DNA of 64,000 nt from Candidatus Onthomonas avicola. Lineage in GTDB: Bacteria > Bacillota > Clostridia > Oscillospirales > Oscillospiraceae. Positions 37,058-45,749 of this stretch are shown here, one piece after another (the first letter of the stretch is position 1; every line of letters begins with the position of its first letter). The stretch is taken from NCBI GenBank assembly GCA_018710845.1, contig DVJB01000028.1, positions 62,001 to 126,000 of the forward strand. The letters run 5' to 3'. Made by a program: the position numbers and the translations under genes. The notes under the pieces are model-generated. The model had not been told where the DNA came from, did not search any database, and was given only the letters and a program-made list of their open reading frames with translations.

Positions 37058-40000
37058 ATGCCACAAAGAGAGAGCAGACAGGCCAGGCTCTGGCGCGGTC
37101 TGACATCCACCCTGGCGGTGCTTCTGGTGCTGGCCCTGTTTGCCACCCAGACCGCGATCACCTACACCGGCACGCTCAATTCCTATCTCGGCACTACCAC
37201 CAGCGAGGTGGTCTATGATGAGGACGCGTCCGGCGAGGACACGACCTACTGGACCAGCGAGTTTGGGGAGTTTTCCGCGGAGAACCTCCAGAGCTTGATC
37301 CAGGCGACCTACGACGAGTCCGTCCTGGAACAGGAGGAGGGCTCTGTCCTGTTGAAAAATGATGACAATGCCCTGCCGCTGGCGTCCGGAAGCCGCGTGA
37401 CCCTCTTCGGCCACGCGTTCGTTCAGCCGGTCTATTCTCCCGGCGGCGCCAACAGCGGCGCGGCGAGCACGGGGACCTATCTGATCACGCCTTACGACGC
37501 GCTGGCCGAGGCGGGCTTTGCCATCAACGACACGCTTTACAGCGCCTATCAGGCGAGCGATACGACCCGCGTGGCCAGCAATAATCTTCAGATCTCCGGC
37601 GGCCCGAACTCGACGGGGGAGTTTAACGCCGCTCCCGTGCAGGGCGAGGAGCCGATCGGTTTTTATACGGATGAGCTGCGCGCGAGCTGGCAGGACGACT
37701 ACAACGACGTGGCCATTGTCATGCTGGCCCGCGAGGGCGGCGAGGACACCGAGATGATGATGGAGGATCCGGAAGGCATCAGTGCCCTGGCGCTCCATCA
37801 GGATGAGCGCGACATGCTGGCGATGATCCGCGACTCCGGCGTGTTTGACAAAATAATTGTCCTGCTCAACAGCAACTACCAGATGGAAGTGGAGTGGCTG
37901 GACGAATACGGAGTAGACGCCTGCCTGTGGATCGGCACACCGGGACTGCGCGGCTTTGAGGGCGTGGCGAATCTCCTCACCGGCCAGGCCAATCCCTCCG
38001 GACGCCTGGTGGACACCTATGCGGCAGATTCCCTCTCCTCTCCGGCGGCGCATGTCTCCAGCCAAAACAGCACCACCTGGACCAATCTGGATGAGGTGAT
38101 AAACTCCGGGATTGTCACCGATGCGGAGAACAACGTCTCCCACGTGGTCATTCAGGCAGAGGGCATCTACGTCGGCTACAAATACTACGAGACGCGCTAT
38201 GAGGACGCCATCTTGAACCCGTCCTCCGGGGCCTCCTCCAGCGCCGGCTCCTCCGACGGCGGCGCCTGGGTCTATCAGGATGAGGTGTCCTATCCCTTCG
38301 GTTACGGCCTGAGCTATACCACGTTTGAACAGACGCTGGACGGCGTGACCTATGATGAGGTGAGCGACACCTTTACCGCCACGGTCACCGTCACCAACAC
38401 CGGCGATGCAGCCGGCAAGTCGGCCGTCCAGCTCTACGTCCAGACCCCTTATGGTGCCTATGAGCGGGAGAATCTGGTGGAGAAGTCCGCCGTGCAGGTG
38501 ATTGGCTTTGGCAAGACCGGCCTGCTCGAGCCGGGCGCGTCTGAGACGGTGGAGGTCAGCATTGACCGCTACCTGATGGCGAGCTATGATGATAGCAATA
38601 CCAAGGGCTACATCCTCAGCGCGGGCGACTACTACCTCTCGCTGGGCGACGATGCGCACGACGCGCTCAACAACATCCTCGCCGCCAAGGGGGCGACCGG
38701 CCTGGTCGATCACGAGGGCAATGAGGTCGCGGGCGACGCCGCCAAGACCTATCACTGGACCTATGACGCGCTGGACACCGAGAGCTATCGCTATTCCGAT
38801 ACCGGCGAGCTGGTGACCAATCAGTTTGACGACTGCGATATCAACTACTGGTTCCCGGATACTGTCACCTATCTGACCCGTCAGGACTGGGCGAACACCT
38901 TCCCGGAAGAGCCGGTGGAGGTCGCCTGTACGGAAGAGATGATGGTGCTTCTGCAGGGCGATACCTATGAAAAGCCGGAGGACGCCCCCTCGGTGGACGA
39001 CTACACACAGGGGACGAATAACGGGCTGACCTTCGTCATGATGAAGGACGTGGACTATGACGACGAGGAGACCTGGAACCGGTATCTCGATCAGATGACG
39101 GTGGAGGAGCTGGCCTCTCAGCTGGCGGATATGTTCGGCACGGCGGAGGTCGCATCGGTAGGAAAGCCCGCCTTCTCCGAGGGCGACGGCACGGCCAGCG
39201 TCGGTTCCAATACCTTTCCGGAGGAGTATGGGGACACGCGGGATGTCTGCCTGTATCCCTCCAGCACGGTTGCCGCCTGCACCTGGAGTCCCGAGCGGCT
39301 GCAGCGCCGCGGTGAACTGCTGGCGGAAGAGGCGCTGTACTGCAACCTGCCCTCCTTCTGGGCTGGCGGCGGCAATATCCACCGCACTCCGTTCGGCGGC
39401 CGAAACGGCGAGTATTATTCTGAGGACAGCATTCTCACCTATCTGTACACGGAGATACAGCTCAGTGCCACGCAGTCCCGCGGTGTCTCGCCCGGCATCA
39501 AGCACCTGGCAGGAAACGATCAGGAGCTGTACCGTGAGGGGCTGGTGATGTTCTTCAACGAGCAGGCATTCCGGGAAGGCGCCTTGAAGGCATTTGAGGG
39601 CGCGCTGAGCCATGACAACACGCTGGCGCTGATGCAGTCGTTCAACCGTTTGGGTCTGACCTGGTCTTCCTCCAGCTATGCGCTCAACACACAGGTGCTG
39701 CGCAACGAGTGGGGCTTCAAGGGACAGGTGGAGACGGACGGCGTGGCCGGCGGCTCGTATAAGAGCCACTTTTCCACCTCGCTCACGGCGGGGACCACGA
39801 CCTACTGTATCGACCCGACCGGCAGCAGCACGGCGGCCATTTTGCAGGAGATCACCGCCAACGATGACGGCTGTCTGCTCGGCTGTCTGCGCGATGCGGT
39901 CAAGAACTATCACTACATGCTCTCCCGGACAAACCTGACCAACGGCCTGAGCGTGAACTCCACCATCCGCAGCGTCATGCCGTGGTGGCAGACGGCGCTG

Positions 40001-40117
40001 TACGTCCTCGATGTGGTCATGGCGGTGCTGACGGCGGGCTGCGCGGTGATGCTCTTCCGGAGCGGGAGACATCCGGTCATTGAAGTGAAAGATGGCGGAA
40101 AAAAGACAGGGAGGTAA
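37058..40117 (+). CDS. circularly permuted glycoside hydrolase family 3, anchored at both ends
   Basis: A 1019-residue GH3-like beta-glycosidase with reversed domain order. An N-terminal membrane helix (TLAVLLVLALFATQTAITY) is followed by the alpha/beta sandwich domain normally C-terminal (EGSVLLKNDDNALPL near residue 97). A fibronectin-like domain comes next (YPFGYGLSYTTFEQTLDGV, then ATVTVTNTGDAAGK). The TIM-barrel domain lies from about residue 670 to 970 (MTVEELASQLADMFG, then SRGVSPGIKHLAGNDQE). The likely nucleophile aspartate is in GFKGQVETDGV. A second membrane helix (TALYVLDVVMAVLTAGCAVML) closes the protein, so the enzyme should face outside on two anchors. AAAGGAGG precedes ATG. 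Confidence 0.88.
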   Translation: MPQRESRQARLWRGLTSTLAVLLVLALFATQTAITYTGTLNSYLGTTTSEVVYDEDASGEDTTYWTSEFGEFSAENLQSLIQATYDESVLEQEEGSVLLKNDDNALPLASGSRVTLFGHAFVQPVYSPGGANSGAASTGTYLITPYDALAEAGFAINDTLYSAYQASDTTRVASNNLQISGGPNSTGEFNAAPVQGEEPIGFYTDELRASWQDDYNDVAIVMLAREGGEDTEMMMEDPEGISALALHQDERDMLAMIRDSGVFDKIIVLLNSNYQMEVEWLDEYGVDACLWIGTPGLRGFEGVANLLTGQANPSGRLVDTYAADSLSSPAAHVSSQNSTTWTNLDEVINSGIVTDAENNVSHVVIQAEGIYVGYKYYETRYEDAILNPSSGASSSAGSSDGGAWVYQDEVSYPFGYGLSYTTFEQTLDGVTYDEVSDTFTATVTVTNTGDAAGKSAVQLYVQTPYGAYERENLVEKSAVQVIGFGKTGLLEPGASETVEVSIDRYLMASYDDSNTKGYILSAGDYYLSLGDDAHDALNNILAAKGATGLVDHEGNEVAGDAAKTYHWTYDALDTESYRYSDTGELVTNQFDDCDINYWFPDTVTYLTRQDWANTFPEEPVEVACTEEMMVLLQGDTYEKPEDAPSVDDYTQGTNNGLTFVMMKDVDYDDEETWNRYLDQMTVEELASQLADMFGTAEVASVGKPAFSEGDGTASVGSNTFPEEYGDTRDVCLYPSSTVAACTWSPERLQRRGELLAEEALYCNLPSFWAGGGNIHRTPFGGRNGEYYSEDSILTYLYTEIQLSATQSRGVSPGIKHLAGNDQELYREGLVMFFNEQAFREGALKAFEGALSHDNTLALMQSFNRLGLTWSSSSYALNTQVLRNEWGFKGQVETDGVAGGSYKSHFSTSLTAGTTTYCIDPTGSSTAAILQEITANDDGCLLGCLRDAVKNYHYMLSRTNLTNGLSVNSTIRSVMPWWQTALYVLDVVMAVLTAGCAVMLFRSGRHPVIEVKDGGKKTGR

Positions 40118-40121
40118 GCGT

Positions 40122-40529
40122 ATGAACCTGAAAAGCTGTTTCTCCGGCCGGGCGGCCGGATGGTATCTGGCCCTCGCGGGCGGCGTGCTCGCCCTGATCT
40201 CCATCGTCTTCTACGCCGTCTACGGCGCGGCGGCGGGGGAGCGGAACCTGCTGATCTATCTGCCGCTGGCGGCGGTGGTCGTGCTGGAGGTGCTCAGCCT
40301 GTTCTGGGAAAACGACTGGCTGATTGCGCTGGCCCCAGCGTTGGGGATGATCGCGCTGTGCGCGTTTGTGGTGGACAGCGTCTACACCTTTGTCGGCTAC
40401 TTTTTCAATCTGGCCATGTTCGGCGATGTGAGCATGATGGGCTCCATTGTCCGGCTGTGCGTCCTGATGGGGGCGGCAGTGCTGCTCCTGCTGGTATCGG
40501 CCTACCTGCGCCACCGCAAGACGGCCTGA
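40122..40529 (+). CDS. four-helix membrane protein of unknown function
   Basis: A 135-residue protein with about four membrane helices: GWYLALAGGVLALISIVFYAVYG, LLIYLPLAAVVVLEVLSLFW, LIALAPALGMIALCAFVV and VRLCVLMGAAVLLLLVSAYL. I recognise no family. It starts four bases after the GH3 stop, with ACAGGGAGGTAAGCGT upstream of ATG, so it is coupled to the GH3. The position suggests a companion of the membrane-anchored glycosidase. Confidence 0.75.
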   Translation: MNLKSCFSGRAAGWYLALAGGVLALISIVFYAVYGAAAGERNLLIYLPLAAVVVLEVLSLFWENDWLIALAPALGMIALCAFVVDSVYTFVGYFFNLAMFGDVSMMGSIVRLCVLMGAAVLLLLVSAYLRHRKTA

Positions 40530-40600
40530 CCGGGCGGCCCCGGGACAGATCTTGTCCCGGGGCATTGTCCCATGGAGCAAAAAGAACAGCGAGGTACTGC

Positions 40601-42997
40601 ATGGAAAAAATTGCGCTCAATGACAACTGGCGCTGCTGGCCGGCCGGAGAGGAGCACGAGGCGGTCTCGGTCACATTGCCGCACGACGCGATGCTGGGCG
40701 ACCGGCGGAGCGCGTCGAGCCCCGGCGGCGAGAACACCGGCTGGTACGAGGCGCGGGACTACGTCTACACCCGCACCCTCACCGTCCCGGAGGAGGACCG
40801 GAGCCGGCGGCTCCTGCTAGAGTTTGAGGGGGTCTACCACCGCGCCGTGATCTATCTCAACGGACAGAAGATCGCCGAGCACCGCTACGGCTACACCGGC
40901 TTTTTCGCCGACCCCACACCCGCGCTGCGCTATGGCGCGGCAAACGAGCTGCGGGTGGAGGCGGTCAACCGCGACCAGCCGAACTGCCGCTGGTATACCG
41001 GCACGGGCATCTACCGCCCGGTCTGGCTGCTGCGTATGCCAAAGGAGCATATTCTGCCCTCTGGCATCCGCATCACCCCGACCGGCTGGTGTCCGCCCGC
41101 CGTGCGGGTGGAGGTCCGGACCAGCGCGCCCGGCCCGGTCCGCGTGGAGCTTCTGGACGGGCGGACGCCGCTTGCACATTCCGACGGCATGGCCGAGCGC
41201 CAGGCGGACGGCACCGGCCGGTGCAGCGGGGACTTCTCCCTGCCGGGGGCGGAGCTCTGGTCGCCAGAACACCCCAGGCGTTACACCTGCCGCGTCACCT
41301 TTGGAGAGGACGTGCGCAGTGAGTCGTTTGGCATCCGCGTGGTCACCTGCGACAGCCATTCCGGCTTTTGCATCAATGGGGAGCGGGTCATCCTGCGCGG
41401 GGCCTGTATTCATCACGACAACGGTCTGCTCGGCGCCGCCGCGTGGGACTTTGCCGAGGAGCGGAAGATACGCCTGCTCCGGGAGAGCGGCTACAACGCC
41501 ATTCGCTCGGCCCACAACCCGTGCTCCAAGGCGCTTCTGGAGGCCTGCGACCGGCTGGGAATGTTGGTGATGGACGAGTATGTGGACGTCTGGTACATCC
41601 ACAAGACCCGCTATGACTATGCCGGGGAGGTGGAGCGGCGCTACCCGGAGGACCTGCGCGCCATGGTGGAGAAGGACTACAACCATCCCTCCGTCGTCCT
41701 CTATTCCACCGGGAACGAGGTCTCCGAGACGGCCCAGCGGCGGGGAATTGACCTGTGCGGGGCGATGACGGAGTGCCTGCACCGTCTGGACGGCACCCGC
41801 CCGGTCACCTGCGGGGTGAATATCTTTTTCAACTTTCTCAGCTCCCTCGGCTTTGGCGTCTACAGCGACAAAAAGGCGGAGGAGGCTGCCCGGCCCGGCG
41901 GGCGCAAGCGCGCGGTGGGCAGCACGTTTTTCAACAATATGGCCGGTCTGTTTGGCTCCGGTTTTATGAAATGCGGGGCCACGCTGCCGCCGTGTGACTG
42001 GAAGACGCGCGATGCCTTTGCCAAGATGGACATTGCGGGGTATAATTACGGTATCCGCCGCTACCGGCATGATCTGAAGAGGTATCCCGACCGGCTGATT
42101 GTCGGCAGCGAGACCTTCTGTGCCGACGCCGCCCGGTTCTGGGACGCGGCGCAGGGAGAGCCCCGTCTGATCGGGGACTTTGTCTGGGCGGGGATGGACT
42201 ACCTCGGCGAGGTGGGGATCGGCTCGTGGGAGTACCGCGACTACGCGCCCGACTTCTCCCACGGGCCGGGCTGGCTGAGCGCCGGGTCCGGCCGGATTGA
42301 CCTGACGGGCAGGCCCCTGGCGGAGATGCGCTATACCCGCGTGGCCTTCGGGCTGGAGACGGTAGGACTGGCCGTCGTGCCCGTCCCGTACACGCGCCAG
42401 CGCCACTCGCCGTCGGCCTGGAAGATGAGCAACGCGGTGGAGAGCTGGTCCTGGCACGGCTGCGAGGGGGCGCCGGCCGTGATAGAGGTCTATGCCCGCG
42501 CCGCGCGCGTCAGCCTCTTTCTCAACGGGACCTGTCTGGGCACCCGGCGGGTGGGCCGGGACTGCCGCGTGCGCTTTGGCACGGTCTACCGGCCGGGGAC
42601 GCTGCGCGCGGTCGCCTATGACGGCGCCGGGCGGGAGATCGGCTGGGCGGAGCTGCGCTCGGCGGGGGAGGAGACGGTGCTGACCCTCCGCCCGGAGCAG
42701 GCCAGAGTTCCCCGCGCGGGCGGGCTGTGCTATATCCGGATGCAGTACACCGACCGGAATGGTGTCTTGCAGCCGATGGCCCGCGGGGAGATCCGAGTCC
42801 GCGTCGCCGGGGGACGGCTGCTCGGGCTGGGCAGCGCCTGCCCTTACTATCCGCGCGGCTACCGGGGGGATACGGCGGACACCTATTACGGCGAGGCGCT
42901 GGCCATCGTCCTGCCGGGCGAGGGGGAGCGCGTGACGCTCACCGCCGAGAGCCCCTACGGCGCGGCCCGGACAGAGGTGGAGGTGTATGAAGCGTGA
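40601..42997 (+). CDS. glycoside hydrolase family 2 (beta-galactosidase-like)
   Basis: A 798-residue cytoplasmic GH2 enzyme. It has an N-terminal sugar-binding jelly roll (VSVTLPHDAMLGDRRSA, then RLLLEFEGVYHRAVIYLNG), an immunoglobulin-like domain, and a TIM barrel starting near ILRGACIHHDNGLLG. The acid/base glutamate is in YSTGNEVSE and the nucleophile glutamate in LIVGSETF. Ig-like C-terminal domains follow. No signal peptide is present. The track opens the frame at 40160, but ATG at 40601 gives the family start, with AGCGAGG upstream. The stop overlaps the GtrA-like gene (GTGA). Beta-galactosidase or beta-glucuronidase activity is equally possible from sequence. Confidence 0.9.
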   Translation: MEKIALNDNWRCWPAGEEHEAVSVTLPHDAMLGDRRSASSPGGENTGWYEARDYVYTRTLTVPEEDRSRRLLLEFEGVYHRAVIYLNGQKIAEHRYGYTGFFADPTPALRYGAANELRVEAVNRDQPNCRWYTGTGIYRPVWLLRMPKEHILPSGIRITPTGWCPPAVRVEVRTSAPGPVRVELLDGRTPLAHSDGMAERQADGTGRCSGDFSLPGAELWSPEHPRRYTCRVTFGEDVRSESFGIRVVTCDSHSGFCINGERVILRGACIHHDNGLLGAAAWDFAEERKIRLLRESGYNAIRSAHNPCSKALLEACDRLGMLVMDEYVDVWYIHKTRYDYAGEVERRYPEDLRAMVEKDYNHPSVVLYSTGNEVSETAQRRGIDLCGAMTECLHRLDGTRPVTCGVNIFFNFLSSLGFGVYSDKKAEEAARPGGRKRAVGSTFFNNMAGLFGSGFMKCGATLPPCDWKTRDAFAKMDIAGYNYGIRRYRHDLKRYPDRLIVGSETFCADAARFWDAAQGEPRLIGDFVWAGMDYLGEVGIGSWEYRDYAPDFSHGPGWLSAGSGRIDLTGRPLAEMRYTRVAFGLETVGLAVVPVPYTRQRHSPSAWKMSNAVESWSWHGCEGAPAVIEVYARAARVSLFLNGTCLGTRRVGRDCRVRFGTVYRPGTLRAVAYDGAGREIGWAELRSAGEETVLTLRPEQARVPRAGGLCYIRMQYTDRNGVLQPMARGEIRVRVAGGRLLGLGSACPYYPRGYRGDTADTYYGEALAIVLPGEGERVTLTAESPYGAARTEVEVYEA

Positions 42998-43611
42998 GAG
43001 ACGGCGCCTCCGCCCTGGCCCGCTGGTGGACCCGTCACTGGAGCGCGTTCCGCGAGGCGCACCCCACGGCGGCCCGATGGCTCAGCCAGCTGTTTTACTT
43101 CTATGTCTTCAGCCTGAGTGTCACGATCTTTCAATATCTGGTGTTCACCTTCCTGCCCTATCTGCTGGGGACAGAGTTGGCCGGTGTGGAGTTCATGTGG
43201 CCGCGGATTCCGATCCATTTTGCCGGGCTCGACTACACATGGAATATCCTGGGCTACGAGGTGGCCCGCGATGCGGCCGGCGAGGTGATTATCGGCGGCG
43301 GGCTGGGTTACTTTATCAGCTATGAGGTCGGCTCCTTCCTGGCACAGTGCATCAATTTCCCGCTCCAGCGTAACATCACGTTTCGGAGCAAGGGGAACGT
43401 GGCCTATCAGGCCATGTGGTATCTGATCGCCTGGGTGCTGATCTCACTGGCCTGTAACGCGATCAACGGTCTCTGGCTGCCCATTGCGCAGGTTTCCTTC
43501 CCTCCGGCAGTCTACAATCTGCTGGTGACCTTCGTCACCGGCGGCGTGTCTATGGTGATCTATTTCTTTGTCTTCAAACTGATCTTCCCGGAGGGAAAGC
43601 CGGAGCGCTGA
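42994..43611 (+). CDS. GtrA-like membrane protein
   Basis: A 205-residue protein with four predicted membrane helices (LFYFYVFSLSVTIFQYLVFTF, GYFISYEVGSFLAQCINFPL, AMWYLIAWVLISLACNAING and LVTFVTGGVSMVIYFFVF). The loop FPLQRNITFRSKGN matches the hallmark of GtrA-like proteins (NFxxxRxxxF), which are thought to help move lipid-linked sugars across the membrane. The start GTG overlaps the GH2 stop by four bases. A GtrA protein with two glycosidases implies an envelope or polysaccharide role, by inference. Confidence 0.8.
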   Translation: MRDGASALARWWTRHWSAFREAHPTAARWLSQLFYFYVFSLSVTIFQYLVFTFLPYLLGTELAGVEFMWPRIPIHFAGLDYTWNILGYEVARDAAGEVIIGGGLGYFISYEVGSFLAQCINFPLQRNITFRSKGNVAYQAMWYLIAWVLISLACNAINGLWLPIAQVSFPPAVYNLLVTFVTGGVSMVIYFFVFKLIFPEGKPER

Positions 43612-43641
43612 CCTGCTGGGAGAAGAGAGGGGGCCGGTCCG

Positions 43642-44352
43642 ATGATCAAAATCGTGGTCGCAGACGACGAGCGGCAGGAGCGCGAGAGCATGTGCGCGCA
43701 TCTGCGGCGTCTGGCCGGAGAGGTGCGCGAGGAGCTGTGTGTCCAGACCTACGCGTCCGGAAGCGCCCTGCTCGCCGACTACGACGGGTCGGCCGACCTG
43801 GTCTGTTTGGACATCGACATGCCGGGACAGGACGGCCTGAGCGTGGCGCGCGAGGTGCGCCGGCGGGACCGGCAGGTTCTGATCCTGTTTATCACCAACC
43901 TGGCGCAGATGGCCATCCGGGGCTATGAGGTCCAGGCACTGGACTTTCTGGTCAAGCCGGTCAGCTACTATTCCTTCGCGCTGAAGATGAAAAACGCCCT
44001 GCAGATGCTCCGCGCGCGCAAAGTGCGCAGCATTGTCCTCACCACGGCGGAGGGCAAGCGCATTCTCTCCACCGACGAGCTGCTCTACGCCGAGGTGCGG
44101 GGGCACTATCTCTATTACCACACGGCGGAGGAGACCATCCGGCAGAAGGCCACCCTGCGCGAGCTGGAGGAGAAGGTGGAGGGCCTGTCCTTCAAGCGCT
44201 GCAATCAGTGCTATCTGGTCAACCTCAAGCATGTCTCCGCTGTGCAGAAGGACGACATCCGCATCGGGCAGGAGTGGATCCGCATCAGCCGGCCGCGCAA
44301 AAAAGCCTTTTTACAGTCGCTGGCGAGCTATATGGGGGGAGTGGACCCGTGA
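43642..44352 (+). CDS. LytTR-type response regulator
   Basis: A 236-residue response regulator. The receiver domain has the acidic pocket (IVVADDERQERESM), the phospho-acceptor aspartate in VCLDIDMPGQDG, the conserved Thr/Ser region ILFITNLAQMAIRGYEVQAL, and lysine in FLVKPVSYYSF. The C-terminal LytTR DNA-binding domain follows (RSIVLTTAEGKRILSTDELL to QCYLVNLKHVSAVQKDD). Its stop overlaps the histidine kinase start as GTGA. It probably regulates the operon or other envelope genes; no obvious LytTR site was identified. Confidence 0.93.
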   Translation: MIKIVVADDERQERESMCAHLRRLAGEVREELCVQTYASGSALLADYDGSADLVCLDIDMPGQDGLSVAREVRRRDRQVLILFITNLAQMAIRGYEVQALDFLVKPVSYYSFALKMKNALQMLRARKVRSIVLTTAEGKRILSTDELLYAEVRGHYLYYHTAEETIRQKATLRELEEKVEGLSFKRCNQCYLVNLKHVSAVQKDDIRIGQEWIRISRPRKKAFLQSLASYMGGVDP

Positions 44353-45623
44353 TCATTCAGCTGTGGCAGCGGGTGGACTATACCGCCCAGCTGATCTGCG
44401 CCTGCCTGCTCTTTCTGCACCCGGTCTGCAAGCGCGCCCACTACCATCTGCGGGTACTGTGCGCCTGCTCGCTGATGCTGGCCGCCTCGTTTTTCATCAA
44501 CAGCATCTTCCCGGTTCCGGAGAGCGGGCCGTGGCTGTTTGTCTACTGGGGCGTCTTTTTGCTCGGATGCATCCCGTTTATCTGGGGCTGTGTCCGTGTC
44601 TCCCTCTGGGAGGCGGTCTACTGCACGGTCTGCGTCTCGGCCACGCAGCACGCGGCCTATGACGTCTACTGCATCTATCACGTTCTCTGGGGCGCGCGGC
44701 GGGGGGATGCTCCGCTGGTCGTGCTGGGCATTTACGCGGCGGTCTACCTGCTGTTTTATCGCGTATTTGTCCGCAAGCTGGCCCGGCAGGGCGGATATTC
44801 CGTCAGCCGGTCTGACCTGTTCCCCATGACGACCATCCTGCTGTTCGTCTGGCTGCTGAGCATCTGGGAGAAGTCGGCCGAACCCGCGCTGCCCCACAGC
44901 CTGATCTATCCGATCAGTGATGCGCTGTGCTGCTATTATGTCCTCTGGCAGCAGGCCAGCCAGCGGGAGAAGATGGACCTGCAGCGCGACCTGGACGGCA
45001 TCTCCCACGCCCTGCGCCAGCAGCAGCTCCAGTTCCAGCTCACACAGGAGACGATTGACACCATTAACCGCAAATGTCATGACCTGCGCCACCAGCTCTG
45101 GGCGAACTGCCCGTCCGCCGACGGGCCGGAGCGGGAGGCGTACCTCAAGAGCGTCGAGGAGGCCATTCAGATCTATGACACCGCCGTCGAGACGGGAAAC
45201 AGCGCGCTGGATATCGTCCTGATGGAGAAGGGCCGGTTCTGTAAAAGTCATGACATCCAGTGGACCTGTCTGGCCGACGGCGCCCAGCTGAGCTTTATGG
45301 CGTTGGAGGATATCTACGCCTTGTTTGGCAACGCGCTGGACAACGCCATCGCCGCTGTGATGGAGCTGGACGAGCCGGAAAAGCGGGTGATCAGTGTTCG
45401 CGTGGTCACCCAGGGCGAACTGCTGATGATTCAGGTCCAGAACTACTTTGATCATCCCCTCACGTTTGAAGACGGCCTGCCCCGCAGCACCAGAACGGAT
45501 GGGCCGGGCCACGGCTATGGGATGAAGAGCATCCGCTATACGGCGGAAAAGTACGGCGGAACCATCAGCGTACAGACACGACAGAATATTTTTACCCTTC
45601 AGGTTTTGATACCGCAGCCATGA
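44349..45623 (+). CDS. GHKL-domain sensor histidine kinase (AgrC-like)
   Basis: A 424-residue sensor kinase starting at GTG 44349, not at the upstream start of the track. The N-terminal half has about six membrane helices (QLICACLLFLHPVCKRAHYH, RVLCACSLMLAASFFI, and onward). The phospho-acceptor histidine is in NRKCHDLRHQLW near residue 243. The GHKL ATPase follows: DIYALFGNALDNAIAAVMEL (N box), RTDGPGHGYGMKSI (G box). This is the architecture of AgrC-like kinases that sense peptides or envelope signals. It is the last gene of the operon and ends near a large terminator. Confidence 0.92.
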   Translation: MIIQLWQRVDYTAQLICACLLFLHPVCKRAHYHLRVLCACSLMLAASFFINSIFPVPESGPWLFVYWGVFLLGCIPFIWGCVRVSLWEAVYCTVCVSATQHAAYDVYCIYHVLWGARRGDAPLVVLGIYAAVYLLFYRVFVRKLARQGGYSVSRSDLFPMTTILLFVWLLSIWEKSAEPALPHSLIYPISDALCCYYVLWQQASQREKMDLQRDLDGISHALRQQQLQFQLTQETIDTINRKCHDLRHQLWANCPSADGPEREAYLKSVEEAIQIYDTAVETGNSALDIVLMEKGRFCKSHDIQWTCLADGAQLSFMALEDIYALFGNALDNAIAAVMELDEPEKRVISVRVVTQGELLMIQVQNYFDHPLTFEDGLPRSTRTDGPGHGYGMKSIRYTAEKYGGTISVQTRQNIFTLQVLIPQP

Positions 45624-45684
45624 AAAGTGCGGAATCCGCCTGTATGCGTGTATATGCGAAATACCTGAGAGGGGAACAGACTAC

Positions 45685-45734
45685 GGCCGGCAGGCCGCGC
45701 AGCGTTTTTCTGCGCGGGTCCTGCCGGCCATTTT
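45685..45734. terminator. strong hairpin terminator after the operon
   Basis: GGCCGGCAGG pairs perfectly with CCTGCCGGCC; an inner GCGCAG/CTGCGC stem encloses TTTTT-containing loop sequence, and ATTTT follows. It is also positioned to end the convergent PFL-like gene. Confidence 0.85.
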
Positions 45735-45749
45735 ACCGCTTTTCAGGGT

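Noticed and set aside
37001-40204. 1067-codon minus-strand ORF
   Set aside because: Antisense of the GH3 gene, which has clear family motifs and signals on the plus strand.
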